Assembly: GCF_022815725.1 (NCBI RefSeq)
Contig: NZ_JALGRF010000002.1
Span: forward strand, 124,001 to 188,000
DNA from: Streptomyces sp. APSN-46.1
Lineage (GTDB): Bacteria > Actinomycetota > Actinomycetes > Streptomycetales > Streptomycetaceae
Direction: 5' to 3'
DNA length: 64,000 nucleotides
Below, piece after piece: positions 24,691 through 33,210 of the stretch. A program made the translations under genes and the position numbers. Numbering within the stretch: position 1 is the stretch's first letter; the number at the start of each line of letters is the position of its first letter. A model generated the notes under the pieces. That model saw nothing but the letters and a program-made list of their open reading frames with translations. It had not been told where the DNA came from and searched no databases.

Positions 24691-25455
24691 ATGAGCACCG
24701 ACCGCACCCGAGACCGCGACCGCACCGGCGACCGCACCGGTGACCGCGACCGCGACCGCGACCGCACCCGCGACAACCTGATCGTCCTCGACATGGCCGG
24801 CACCACCGTCGCCGACGGCGGCCTCGTCGAGCGCGCCTTCGAGCGCGCCGCCGGACGCCTCGGCGTCGAGCCCGGCACCGCCGACCACACCGCCAAACTC
24901 CAGTACGTCCGCGACACCATGGGGGAGTCGAAGATCTCGGTCTTCCGCCACCTCTTCGGTACGGAGGAACTCGCCCGGCGCGCCAACTCCGCCTTCGAGG
25001 AGGCGTACGGGGAGCTCGTCGACGGCGGCCTGATCGCCCCGGTCCCCGGCGCCCGCGCCGCCATCGAGAAGCTCCGCGCCGACGGCCGCACCGTCGTCCT
25101 GACCACCGGCTTCGCCCGCGTCACCCAGGACGCCATCCTCGACGCCCTCGGCTGGCAGGGCCTCGCGGACCTCACGCTCTGCCCCGCCGACGCCGGCGGA
25201 CGGGGCCGCCCGTACCCGGACATGGTGCTCGCCGCGTTCCTGCGCACCGGCGCCGTGGCCGACGTCCGCGACACCGTGGTGGCCGGCGACACGGCGTACG
25301 ACATGCTCAGCGGCCGCCGCGCCGGGGCCGGGACCGTGGCCGGCGTCCTCACCGGAGCCCACGGCCGCGAGGCCCTCGACGCGCACGGCGCGACCCACGT
25401 CCTCGACTCCATCGCCGACCTCCCCGCACTGCTGGAACGGGAGTCCGGCGCGTGA
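24691..25455 (+). CDS. Phosphonatase-like HAD hydrolase (PhnX-related)
   Basis: A 254-residue HAD-superfamily enzyme. The nucleophile motif is VLDMAGTTV, comparable to the AGTTVD motif of phosphonoacetaldehyde hydrolase. The cap carries Lys in TMGESKISVF, at the place of the PhnX Schiff-base lysine, which supports C-P bond cleavage. VLTTGFARV and VVAGDTAYDML are the later HAD motifs. The reaction would yield acetaldehyde and phosphate from phosphonoacetaldehyde. The first ~25 residues are Asp/Arg repeats from a GACCGC hexanucleotide array (about 24700-24775), unusual for the family. The last 4 bases overlap the next gene. Confidence 0.8.
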   Translation: MSTDRTRDRDRTGDRTGDRDRDRDRTRDNLIVLDMAGTTVADGGLVERAFERAAGRLGVEPGTADHTAKLQYVRDTMGESKISVFRHLFGTEELARRANSAFEEAYGELVDGGLIAPVPGARAAIEKLRADGRTVVLTTGFARVTQDAILDALGWQGLADLTLCPADAGGRGRPYPDMVLAAFLRTGAVADVRDTVVAGDTAYDMLSGRRAGAGTVAGVLTGAHGREALDAHGATHVLDSIADLPALLERESGA

Positions 25456-26501
25456 GCGGCATCCGCTTCGACTCCGTCTCGGTCGCCTACGCCGGCACCA
25501 CCGTCCTGGACTCCCTCGACCTGACCGTCGAGCCGGGCGAGGTCATGGCGCTGCTGGGCCCCTCCGGCTCCGGCAAGACCACGGCGCTGCGCGCGGTCGC
25601 CGGGTTCGTACGGCCCGTCGCGGGCCGGGTGCTGATCGGCGGCCGGGACGTCACCGCGCTCCCGCCGCACCAGCGCGGCATCGGCATGGTCGTCCAGCAG
25701 TACGCGCTGTTCCCGCACATGCGGGTCGAGGACAACGTCGCGTTCGGGCTCAAGGCGGGGAAGGCCCCCAAGGCCGGGATTCCGGGGCGGGTCCTGGAGG
25801 CCCTGGAGATGACCGGGATGGCGGCCTACGCCAAGCGCTACCCGCGCGAGCTCTCCGGCGGCCAGCAGCAGCGCGTCGCGATCGCCCGCGCGCTCGCCAT
25901 CCGCCCCGGGGTGCTCCTGCTCGACGAGCCGCTCTCGGCGCTCGACGCGCAGCTGCGCTCCGGGATGCTCACCGAACTGGCCCGGCTGCACCGCGAACTG
26001 CCCGACGTGTCGATTCTGTACGTCACCCACGACCAGGTGGAGGCGCTCACCCTGGCCGACCGGATCGCCGTCATGGACCGGGCCCGGCTCCAGGACTGCG
26101 GCACCCCGCAGGAGCTGTACCGGGCCCCGCGCACCGAGTTCACCGCGTCCTTCGTCGGCAACGCCAACCTGCTGCCGGTGACCGTGGCCGAGGCCGGGGC
26201 GGTCTTCGAGGGCCGCCCGCTGGCCCTCGACCGGGGCCGCGCGGCGCCGGGCTCCACCGCCACGCTGTGCGTACGGCCCCACCTGCTCGGCCTCGGCGAC
26301 GGCCCCAACTCCCTGCGCGGCACGATCGCCGAGGTCCAGTGGCGCGGCTCCACGCACCGGCTGTACGTGGACATCGGCGGCCACCGCGTCAAGGCGGACC
26401 TCCCGGAGCTGCGCGAAACCCCGGCGCTGGGCGACGAGGTGACCCTGCACTTCGAGCCCCGGGACGCGGTGCTGCTGGCCGCGGGGGTGTCGGATGCCTG
26501 A
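25452..26501 (+). CDS. Phosphonate (2-AEP type) ABC importer ATP-binding protein
   Basis: A 349-residue ATPase of the Pot/Fut type. It has Walker A LLGPSGSGKTTALRAV, Q-loop MVVQQYALFPHM, signature ELSGGQQQRVAIARAL, Walker B LLLDEPLSALD and switch YVTHDQVEALTLADR, with a TOBE domain at the C-terminus (residues ~265-345). The GTG at 25452 overlaps the hydrolase stop (GTGA). Position between phosphonate catabolic genes and two permeases indicates it powers aminophosphonate uptake. Confidence 0.88.
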   Translation: MSGIRFDSVSVAYAGTTVLDSLDLTVEPGEVMALLGPSGSGKTTALRAVAGFVRPVAGRVLIGGRDVTALPPHQRGIGMVVQQYALFPHMRVEDNVAFGLKAGKAPKAGIPGRVLEALEMTGMAAYAKRYPRELSGGQQQRVAIARALAIRPGVLLLDEPLSALDAQLRSGMLTELARLHRELPDVSILYVTHDQVEALTLADRIAVMDRARLQDCGTPQELYRAPRTEFTASFVGNANLLPVTVAEAGAVFEGRPLALDRGRAAPGSTATLCVRPHLLGLGDGPNSLRGTIAEVQWRGSTHRLYVDIGGHRVKADLPELRETPALGDEVTLHFEPRDAVLLAAGVSDA

Positions 26502-27834
26502 GGACTCGCGTCCCGCGACGCACCGAACGACGCCCATCCCGGCCGCCCGCCGACCCTCCGCCGAGCCCGGCCCGCCCACGCGCCTCCCGGCCGAGGCCTC
26601 AGCACCGTCCACGCCTCCGCCCCCCGCCCGCCAGGGCGAAGCGGCCCCGGTCACCCGTGAGGCCCCCTCCGGGGAGGCCCGGGGCTCTGCCCCGGCCCCC
26701 GCGCCTCAAACGCCGGCGGGGCTGGAACACGGGGCGGAGCCGCACAGGGCAGTGCGGGGGGAAGACGCGGTCAGCGGACCAGCCCCGCAGGGGCCGCCCG
26801 CTGCCGGGCCCTCCGGCCCGGACGCGCAGCCCCCCGCCCCCCAGCGCGAAGCCACCCCGACACCCGGCACCCACCAGGAAGACACCCCGCCGGGGTCCGG
26901 CACCCCCCGGGCCGCCCCGCCGGGGCCCAACACCCCGCACCCCCGGGCCACCCCGCAGGGGTCCGGCTCCCGCCCCCTCCGAGCTGCCCCGCAGGGGTCG
27001 CGGCTTGCCCGGGTGCCGCGCGGCGTGTGGGCCGGGCCGCCCGTGGTCGTGCTCGGGCTGGTCTTCCTCTATCCCCTCGCGCTGGTGGTCCAGCAGTCCC
27101 TCACCCCCGAGAACGGCGGCGGCGCCTTCGACGCCTACGCCTCCGTCTTCGCCTCGCACGGCTTCCGCGAGGCTCTCGGGACCACGGTCTGGCTGGCCCT
27201 CGGCGCCACCGCCGGCTGCCTCGTCCTCGGGTTCACGCTCGCGCTGGTCATCGCCTTCGTGCCCTTCCCCGGGGCCAAGGCCGTCTCGAAGTTCATCGAC
27301 GTCTTCCTCTCCTTCCCCTCCTTCCTCATCACCCTCGCCCTCCTCTTCATCTACGGGACGGTGGGCATGGCCAACGGGGTCTGGACCGGCCTGACCGGCG
27401 TCGGCGCCGCCGACGGCCCCTTCCACTTCCTCGCCACCCCCTGGGGCGTACTCCTCGCGGAGATCACGTACTTCACGCCCTTCGTGATGCGGCCGCTGCT
27501 CGCCGCCTTCTCCCAGCTGGACACCGCACAGCTGGAGGCGGCCTCCTCCCTCGGTGCGAAGCCCGCCCGGATCATCCGGCGGATCATCCTCCCCGAGGCC
27601 CTGCCCGCCCTCGCCGCGGGCGGCAGCCTCGTCCTCGTCATGTGCCTCAACGAGTTCGGGATCGTCCTGTTCACCGGAGCCAAGGACGTCACCACGCTCC
27701 CGATGCTCATCTACGGCAAGGCGATCCTCGAATCCGACTACGCGGCCGCCTGCGTGGTCGCCGTCGTCAACATCGCGATCTCCGTCGGCCTGTTCGGCCT
27801 CTACCGGGTGGTGAGCAAGCGTGCTGGTGCATAG
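26494..27834 (+). CDS. Phosphonate ABC importer permease, with long Pro-rich N-terminal extension
   Basis: Up to 446 residues. From about residue 175 the protein is a normal binding-protein-dependent permease with six hydrophobic segments (first GPPVVVLGLVFLYPLALVV) and the EAA-type loop LEAASSLGAKPARIIRRIIL. The first ~170 residues are Pro/Ala/Gly-rich, lack membrane helices and contain one copy of the dispersed repeat at 26697. Either translation starts at ATG 26494, overlapping the ATPase gene by 8 bases, or a downstream start near 27000-27030 is used. Permease assignment is firm, the start is not. Confidence 0.8.
   Translation: MPEDSRPATHRTTPIPAARRPSAEPGPPTRLPAEASAPSTPPPPARQGEAAPVTREAPSGEARGSAPAPAPQTPAGLEHGAEPHRAVRGEDAVSGPAPQGPPAAGPSGPDAQPPAPQREATPTPGTHQEDTPPGSGTPRAAPPGPNTPHPRATPQGSGSRPLRAAPQGSRLARVPRGVWAGPPVVVLGLVFLYPLALVVQQSLTPENGGGAFDAYASVFASHGFREALGTTVWLALGATAGCLVLGFTLALVIAFVPFPGAKAVSKFIDVFLSFPSFLITLALLFIYGTVGMANGVWTGLTGVGAADGPFHFLATPWGVLLAEITYFTPFVMRPLLAAFSQLDTAQLEAASSLGAKPARIIRRIILPEALPALAAGGSLVLVMCLNEFGIVLFTGAKDVTTLPMLIYGKAILESDYAAACVVAVVNIAISVGLFGLYRVVSKRAGA
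26697..26725 (+). repeat. Dispersed GC-rich repeat copy inside a reading frame
   Basis: CCCCGCGCCTCAAACGCCGG followed by CGGGGCTGG is the same element as at 21417, 21534 and (inverted) 58617. Here it lies inside the possible 5' coding extension of the permease gene, the only copy in an open frame of that kind. Confidence 0.8.
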
Positions 27835-28618
27835 CAAGACCGGCCGCCTGGCCGCCTGGGGCCTGTTCGGCCTCCTCTTCCTGCCGCTCTTCGCGCTGCC
27901 GCTGCTCGTGGTGGTCGCGGCGTCCTTCGCCACCCACTGGTCCGGCGCGTTCCCCTCCGGACCGACGGCCGCGAACTACGCCTCCGCCGTGCGCGGCGAA
28001 TCCCTCCAGGCGCTGACCACCTCGCTGGTCACCGCCCTGGTCGCCAGCGTGCTCGCACTCACCGTCGGCGCCTGGGCGGCGCTGGCCGCCGCCGGGCTGA
28101 AAGAGCGCGGAAAGCGCGCCCTGGACGCCCTGTTCATGCTGCCGGTCGCCGTACCGTCCGTGGTCGTCGGCCTCGCCGTGCTGGTCGCCTTCAGCAAGCC
28201 CCCGCTGCTGCTCAACGGCACCAGCTCCATCGTGATCCTGGCGCACACCGTTCTTGTCACGGCGTTCGCCCATCAGTCGGTTTCGGCTGCGATCGTCCGT
28301 CTCGATCCCGCGTATGAGCAGGCGGCCGCCTCCCTGGGCGCCCGTCCCGCGTACGTGCTGTGGCGGGTCAAGCTGCCGCTCCTGCTGCCGTCCCTCACCG
28401 CGGCCGCCGGGCTCTGCTTCGCCCTGTCCATGGGGGAGCTGAGCGCCACGATGATGCTCTACCCGCCGGACTGGATGCCCCTCCCGGTCCGCATCTTCAC
28501 GGCCACCGACCGCGGTTCGCTCTTCAGCGGCTCCGCCGTCGCCGTGGTCCTGATGGCCACCACCCTGCTGGTCCTGCTGGCCGTCTCCCGCATCCGCACC
28601 AGAGCCACCCACCGCTGA
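27821..28618 (+). CDS. Phosphonate ABC importer permease, second subunit
   Basis: A 265-residue permease with six hydrophobic segments. The EAA loop is QAAASLGARPAYVLWRVKLP, the contact site for the ATPase. The GTG at 27821 overlaps the upstream stop by 14 bases, so the two permeases are translationally coupled. With the ATPase and lipoprotein it completes a 2-aminoethylphosphonate-type importer (PhnSTUV-like arrangement). Confidence 0.87.
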   Translation: MLVHSKTGRLAAWGLFGLLFLPLFALPLLVVVAASFATHWSGAFPSGPTAANYASAVRGESLQALTTSLVTALVASVLALTVGAWAALAAAGLKERGKRALDALFMLPVAVPSVVVGLAVLVAFSKPPLLLNGTSSIVILAHTVLVTAFAHQSVSAAIVRLDPAYEQAAASLGARPAYVLWRVKLPLLLPSLTAAAGLCFALSMGELSATMMLYPPDWMPLPVRIFTATDRGSLFSGSAVAVVLMATTLLVLLAVSRIRTRATHR

Positions 28619-28643
28619 CTCCCTTTCCCCGTAAGGAAGTTCC

Positions 28644-29729
28644 ATGACCGGCACCACGTACCCCCGCCTCTCCTCCTCCGCCGCCGTCGCCGGCAGCCTC
28701 GCCCTCGCCGCCGCCCTCACCGCCTGCGGCGGTTCCTCCGCCGCCACCGGCTCCAAGGGCGGCGGCGAGAAGGTCGTCACCGTCTACAGCGCCGACGGCC
28801 TCAAGGGCGACAAGGGCGATGGCTGGTACGACAAGGTCTTCGCCGACTTCACCAAGAAGACCGGCATCGAGGTCAAGTACGTCGAGGGCGGCTCGGGCGA
28901 GATGGTGCAGCGCGCCGTCCGCGAGAAGAGCAACACCCAGGCCGACGTGCTGATCACCCTCCCCCCGTTCATCCAGCAGGCCGACGGCAAGGGCCTGCTC
29001 CAGGCCTACCGGCCGCAGGGTTCCGACCAGGTCAAGGGCGGCGACAAGGCCTCCGACGGCAAGTGGACCTCAGTGGTCAACAACTACTTCGGGTTCATCT
29101 ACAACAAGAAGGAGCTCGCCGAGGCCCCCAAGACCTGGGAGGAGCTGCTGGACGCCACGTACAAGGGCAAGCTCCAGTACTCCACCCCGGGCGTGGCGGG
29201 CGACGGCACCGCCGTGCTCATCAAGTCGATGCACGACTTCGGCGGCAAGGAGCCGGCGATGGAGTACCTGAAGAAGCTCCAGGCCAACAACGTCGGCCCG
29301 TCCTCCTCCACCAGCAAGCTCGCGCCGAAGACCGACAAGGGCGAACTCCTCGTCGCCAACGGCGACGTCCAGATGAACTTCGCGCAGTCCAAGTCCATGC
29401 CGAACCTCGGCATCTGGTTCCCGGCGAAGGACGGCGGCAAGCCCACCAGCTTCTCCCTCCCGTACGCGGCCGGCCTGGTGGACAAGGCCCCGCACACCGA
29501 GAACGGCAAGAAGCTCCTCGACCACCTGCTCGGCGAGGACGCCCAGAAGCTCGTCAGCGAGGTCGGCGGCGGCTTCCCGGCGCGCGCCGACGTCAAGCCG
29601 ACCGACGCCAACGCCGTCGAGCTCACCAAGCTCATGACCGGTGTCGAGATCTTCGAGCCCGACTGGGCCGACATCGACAAGAACCTCACCGGCTACGTGG
29701 ACGCGTGGAAGTCGGCGACCGGCAGCTGA
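28644..29729 (+). CDS. Phosphonate-binding lipoprotein of the ABC importer
   Basis: A 361-residue extracellular solute-binding protein. The signal peptide ends in the lipobox LTACGG (Cys about 29). The mature part resembles type 2 periplasmic binding proteins for 2-aminoethylphosphonate and iron (VVTVYSADGLKGDKGDGWYD, VVNNYFGFIYNKKELAEAPK, TWEEL). It starts 25 bases after the permease gene, with AAGGAAG before the ATG at 28644. It would capture the phosphonate outside the membrane. Confidence 0.87.
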   Translation: MTGTTYPRLSSSAAVAGSLALAAALTACGGSSAATGSKGGGEKVVTVYSADGLKGDKGDGWYDKVFADFTKKTGIEVKYVEGGSGEMVQRAVREKSNTQADVLITLPPFIQQADGKGLLQAYRPQGSDQVKGGDKASDGKWTSVVNNYFGFIYNKKELAEAPKTWEELLDATYKGKLQYSTPGVAGDGTAVLIKSMHDFGGKEPAMEYLKKLQANNVGPSSSTSKLAPKTDKGELLVANGDVQMNFAQSKSMPNLGIWFPAKDGGKPTSFSLPYAAGLVDKAPHTENGKKLLDHLLGEDAQKLVSEVGGGFPARADVKPTDANAVELTKLMTGVEIFEPDWADIDKNLTGYVDAWKSATGS

Positions 29730-29731
29730 TC

Positions 29732-29753
29732 GGTCACCTTCTGGTCACCCACG
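29732..29753 (+). promoter_or_regulatory. Candidate PHO box (PhoP direct repeat)
   Basis: Two adjacent 11-bp units, GGTCACCTTCT and GGTCACCCACG, follow the Streptomyces PHO-box pattern G(G/T)TCAYC plus four bases. They begin just after the binding-protein stop codon, about 110 bases upstream of the secreted phosphatase gene. PhoP binding under phosphate limitation would induce that gene, fitting its likely role in phosphate scavenging. Confidence 0.65.
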
Positions 29754-29862
29754 ACCAGGACAGTGACGAATGGATAACGGGTCTGGACCGCAATGCCCTT
29801 CGGTTCAGACCCCCGCTCGTGCCCCGCACCCTTCGCCGCTCACTTGCTCCCAGGAGGAGTAC

Positions 29863-31398
29863 GTGTCCCCTGCCCTGCCCGGCCGCCGCGTCATCACCGT
29901 GACCGCCGCCTGCGCCGCCCTGATCGCCGCCTCCGCCCTGGCCACTCCGGCCGGCGCCGCGGACGCCCCCGCGGACGCCCCCGCCACCACCGACAAGGTC
30001 CTCGTCATAGGCCTGGACGGCGCCGTCCTCGACCGCGTCAAGGCCGCCAACGCCCCGTACCTGAAGGGCCTGATGGCCCAGGGCCTGACCGCCAAGAGCA
30101 CCCTGTACGCGAACCCGATGGCCGCCACCTCCTCCGGCCCCGGCTGGTCCACCATCGCGACCGGCGTCTGGCCCGACAAGCACGGGGTGAAGGACAACTC
30201 CTTCACCGGCAAGAACTACACCGCGTACCCGGACTTCCTGACCCGGATCGAGAACGCCGAGCCGGCGCTCAACACCTACGCGGCCGCCGACTGGGAGCCC
30301 ATCACCTCCACCGACCAGAACGGCCCGATCTTCTCCGCCAAGGTCGACAAGCGGCTCTCCCTCAAGGGCGACCGCGACGGCTACCACACCGAGGACCCGA
30401 AGATCGCCGCCGCGGCCTCCGCCGAACTGCGCGACCAGAACCCGGATGCCGCCTTCGTCTACTTCGGCGACATCGACCACGCCGGCCACACCTACGGCGC
30501 GGCCAGCCAGCGGTACCTGGACACCATCGCCGAGTCCGACGCGCTGGTCGGCCGGCTCCTCACCGCCGTCCAGAACCGTCCGACGTACGCCCAGGAGAAC
30601 TGGAAGATCCTGGTCACCACCGACCACGGCCACACCGATGCCGGCGGTCACGGCGGCTCCACCCTCCAGGAGCGCGGTACCTTCGTCCTCGCCAAGGGCG
30701 CGGGCATCCCGGCCGGTTCGGTACGCGACGACGTGAGGCTCGTCGACGTCGCCGCGACCGCGCTCGCGCACGTCGGTGTCAGCGCCACCGGCATCGACGG
30801 CGTCCCGCTGGGCGCCCCGGACGACGACCCCTTCGACACCCTGCGCCCCAACCTCCGGGCCCGCGTGGACGAGACGGGCATCCCGGCGGGCGCGAAGGGC
30901 TTCACGCACACCCCGCCGGCCGGCTGGTCCGTGGACAACTCCAAGATGGGCACCGGCGGTGTCACCGAGTGGGCCGGATGGGCCTTCGCGACCGACGAGT
31001 TCTGGAGCCAGGCGCAGCGCGACCAGTGGCGCGAGCTGAACGTCCGCTCCCGTGACGTGTTCGCCGTCGCCGACTCCGACGAGTGGGACGACAAGAGCCA
31101 CACCGGCTCCTTCGACTCCACGCTGATCACCCCCAAGTGGGCGGTCACGGGCGGCACCACGAAGAACCTGTCCTTCCAGACGCACTACCGCCACGAGGCC
31201 GGCCAGACCGCTCAGGTCCTGGTCTCCTACAACGGCGCCGCGCCCACCGTCGTCAAGAGCTACACCGCCGACGCGGTCGCCCGGTCCGAGGCCCTGACCC
31301 TCCAGGTCCCGGCCGGCGCCACCGACGTCCAGATCCGCTTCCGTTACAGCGGTAGCAACAACTGGTTCTGGACCGTCGACAACGTCAAGCTCGGCTGA
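29863..31398 (+). CDS. Secreted alkaline phosphatase superfamily enzyme (phosphodiesterase/nucleotide pyrophosphatase type)
   Basis: A 511-residue protein with a signal peptide ending about ATPAGAADA. Alkaline-phosphatase superfamily motifs: VLVIGLDGAVLD (metal Asp), SSGPGWSTIATGVWPDKHGV (nucleophile region), YFGDIDHAGHTYG and VTTDHGHTDAGGHGG (metal His and Asp residues). The C-terminal ~120 residues form a beta-rich domain of the discoidin/carbohydrate-binding sort (ending NNWFWTVDNVKLG). It would release phosphate from organic phosphates or phosphonates outside the cell. GGAGGAG precedes GTG 29863. The upstream PHO box and phosphonate operon support a phosphate-acquisition role. Confidence 0.85.
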   Translation: MSPALPGRRVITVTAACAALIAASALATPAGAADAPADAPATTDKVLVIGLDGAVLDRVKAANAPYLKGLMAQGLTAKSTLYANPMAATSSGPGWSTIATGVWPDKHGVKDNSFTGKNYTAYPDFLTRIENAEPALNTYAAADWEPITSTDQNGPIFSAKVDKRLSLKGDRDGYHTEDPKIAAAASAELRDQNPDAAFVYFGDIDHAGHTYGAASQRYLDTIAESDALVGRLLTAVQNRPTYAQENWKILVTTDHGHTDAGGHGGSTLQERGTFVLAKGAGIPAGSVRDDVRLVDVAATALAHVGVSATGIDGVPLGAPDDDPFDTLRPNLRARVDETGIPAGAKGFTHTPPAGWSVDNSKMGTGGVTEWAGWAFATDEFWSQAQRDQWRELNVRSRDVFAVADSDEWDDKSHTGSFDSTLITPKWAVTGGTTKNLSFQTHYRHEAGQTAQVLVSYNGAAPTVVKSYTADAVARSEALTLQVPAGATDVQIRFRYSGSNNWFWTVDNVKLG

Positions 31399-31417
31399 TC
31401 CGGCTCCGACCCGGTCC

Positions 31418-31448
31418 GGGCTGTGGACGCCGACGGCGTCCACAGCCC
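31418..31448 (+). terminator. Terminator hairpin after the phosphatase gene
   Basis: A perfect 14-bp stem, GGGCTGTGGACGCC with GGCGTCCACAGCCC, has a 3-base GAC loop 20 bases after the stop. No U-tract follows, as is usual for Streptomyces terminators. Confidence 0.8.
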
Positions 31449-31535
31449 GCCCCCGATAGGGTGGTAGAGACCAGCGGTCGCAGGCCATGCGGCCGCCGGA
31501 CGCAGTCACGGCCACCGAGAGCGGAGAACAGTCCA

Positions 31536-32315
31536 GTGGCAGAGCGCAAGCCGATCGAATCCTGGCTCACCGACATGGACGGGGTCCTCATCCACGAGGG
31601 CACTCCGATCCCCGGAGCCGATGCCTTCATCAAGCGGCTGCGTGAATCCGGCAAGCCCTTCCTGGTCCTGACCAACAACTCCATCTACACCCCGCGCGAC
31701 CTCCAGGCCCGGCTCAGCCGGATGGGGCTGGACGTCCCCGTCGAGAACATCTGGACCTCGGCGCTCGCCACCGCCAAGTTCCTCGACGACCAGCGCCCGG
31801 GCGGCACCGCGTACGTCATCGGCGAGGCCGGCCTGACCACCGCCCTGCACGACATCGGCTACGTCCTGACCGACCACGAGCCCGACTACGTGGTCCTGGG
31901 CGAGACCCGGACGTACAGCTTCGAGGCCATGACGAAGGCGGTCCGCCTGATCAACGCCGGCGCCCGCTTCATCTGCACCAACCCCGACGAGACCGGCCCC
32001 TCCACCGAGGGCCCGCTCCCGGCCACCGGCGCCGTCGCCGCGCTCATCACCAAGGCGACCGGCAAGCAGCCGTACTTCGCCGGCAAGCCCAACCCGCTGA
32101 TGATGCGGACGGGCCTGAACGCCATCGGCGCGCACTCCGAGAGCAGCGCGATGATCGGCGACCGGATGGACACCGACGTGCTGGCCGGGCTGGAGGCGGG
32201 CATGCAGACCTTCCTCGTGCTGACCGGCCTGACCACGGTCGCGGACACCGAGAAGTTCCCGTACCGCCCGACCAAGACCGTCGACTCCATCGCGGACCTG
32301 ATCGACCTCGTCTGA
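31536..32315 (+). CDS. HAD-IIA family (NagD-like) phosphatase
   Basis: A 259-residue cytosolic hydrolase. HAD motif I is WLTDMDGVLIHEG, motif II VLTNNS, and motif IV MIGDRMDTDVLAGLEAGM, with PYFAGKPNPLMM carrying the motif III Lys, all typical of NagD/PNPase-like HAD-IIA enzymes. These dephosphorylate nucleotides or sugar phosphates; specificity is unknown. The GTG at 31536 has GGAG 9 bases upstream. It is flanked by hairpins and appears monocistronic. Confidence 0.88.
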   Translation: MAERKPIESWLTDMDGVLIHEGTPIPGADAFIKRLRESGKPFLVLTNNSIYTPRDLQARLSRMGLDVPVENIWTSALATAKFLDDQRPGGTAYVIGEAGLTTALHDIGYVLTDHEPDYVVLGETRTYSFEAMTKAVRLINAGARFICTNPDETGPSTEGPLPATGAVAALITKATGKQPYFAGKPNPLMMRTGLNAIGAHSESSAMIGDRMDTDVLAGLEAGMQTFLVLTGLTTVADTEKFPYRPTKTVDSIADLIDLV

Positions 32316-32362
32316 TCGTCTGCTCGTCCGATCAGGGCGGCGGCTGACACGTACGGGCCAAG

Positions 32363-32399
32363 CGCGCGCCGCTCCGGATGCGGAGCGGCGGGCCGCGCG
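32363..32399 (+). terminator. Hairpin after the HAD phosphatase gene
   Basis: GCCGCTCC and GGAGCGGC form a stem around GGATGC, extended by flanking CGCGCG/CGCGCG. It lies 50 bases after the stop and just before the RBS-pairing hairpin at 32401. Likely a terminator for the HAD gene. Confidence 0.55.
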
Positions 32400-32400
32400 T

Positions 32401-32423
32401 GAACCTCCTTGTTGAGGAGGTTC
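32401..32423 (+). promoter_or_regulatory. Hairpin that sequesters the ribosome binding site of the next gene
   Basis: GAACCTCCT and AGGAGGTTC form a perfect 9-bp stem with loop TGTTG. The right arm contains the whole Shine-Dalgarno AGGAGG, 4 bases before ATG 32427. In mRNA this would hide the ribosome binding site, suggesting translational control or a thermosensor-like switch. Confidence 0.6.
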
Positions 32424-32426
32424 ACC

Positions 32427-33200
32427 ATGCGCAGTGCTCAGATCGCTCTCCGTGCCGCCGGGGTGGCCGTCGTCCTGACGGCCGTCTCCGCCGCGACCGC
32501 CCCCGCCGCCCTCGCGGGCGACGACGACCGCGGCAGTGTCTCGGCGGACCCGAACCCGGCCGAGCCGGGGGCGCGGGTCAAACTGCGCGTCCAAGGCTGT
32601 GACGGCGATTCGGCGTCCGCCAAGTCCTCCGTCTTCGTTGCGGACGTGGACCTGTCCGGTCATGACGGCGGGCGTGACGGAGGCGCTGCCGGCGGCCGCG
32701 ACGGAGGCGGCGACAGCGGGCGTGACGCAGGCCGGGACGGCGGCGGCGACGCTGGGCGTGACGCAGGCGGCGACGCCGGGCGTGACGCAGGCCGTGAAGG
32801 AGGCGGCGACGCAGGCCGCGACAGCGGGCACGGGCTGTCGGGCGACGCCCTGATCAGCTCGCGCGCCGAGCCGGGCCGGCACGACATCCGGATCAAGTGC
32901 GGCGGCCGGGACGGCGCGGTGCGGGGCTCCCTCCAGATCACCGCCCACCACCGGCAGGACCCCTCGAAGCCCTACCCGCACCACAGCCCCGTCCGGCCGG
33001 TCCACGCGGGCGGCGGCGGCATGGCCGCCGAACTCGCCGCGTCCGCCCCGATGGCCGAGGCGGCGCCCGAGAAGAAGCACCACGGCGACGACGGCCCGGG
33101 CCTGCCGCACACGCTGATCGGCGCCGCCCTCGCCGCCGCGGCCACGCTCGCGGTCGCGGGCCGGGCGCTGACCCTGCGCCGGCGCCGCAGCGGCGAGTGA
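32427..33200 (+). CDS. Secreted, membrane-anchored surface protein with Gly/Asp/Arg repeat insertion
   Basis: A 257-residue protein in an operon with a class F sortase (10-base gap). It has a signal peptide (VVLTAVSAATAPAALAG), then a short beta domain with cysteines in VQGCDGDS and IRIKCGG. This domain is interrupted by ~55 residues of degenerate repeats such as GGRDGG and DAGRDAGG (about residues 85-138). After a His/Pro-rich linker come GPGLPHTLIG, a membrane helix and RRRRSGE. LPHTL is one residue away from an LPXTG sorting motif, so anchoring by the neighbouring sortase is possible but not certain. Confidence 0.75.
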   Translation: MRSAQIALRAAGVAVVLTAVSAATAPAALAGDDDRGSVSADPNPAEPGARVKLRVQGCDGDSASAKSSVFVADVDLSGHDGGRDGGAAGGRDGGGDSGRDAGRDGGGDAGRDAGGDAGRDAGREGGGDAGRDSGHGLSGDALISSRAEPGRHDIRIKCGGRDGAVRGSLQITAHHRQDPSKPYPHHSPVRPVHAGGGGMAAELAASAPMAEAAPEKKHHGDDGPGLPHTLIGAALAAAATLAVAGRALTLRRRRSGE

Positions 33201-33210
33201 GGGCCGGCCC

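Noticed and set aside
22632..31398. A secondary-metabolite or phosphonate-antibiotic biosynthetic cluster
   Set aside because: No PEP mutase or biosynthetic genes are present. All genes fit uptake and degradation.
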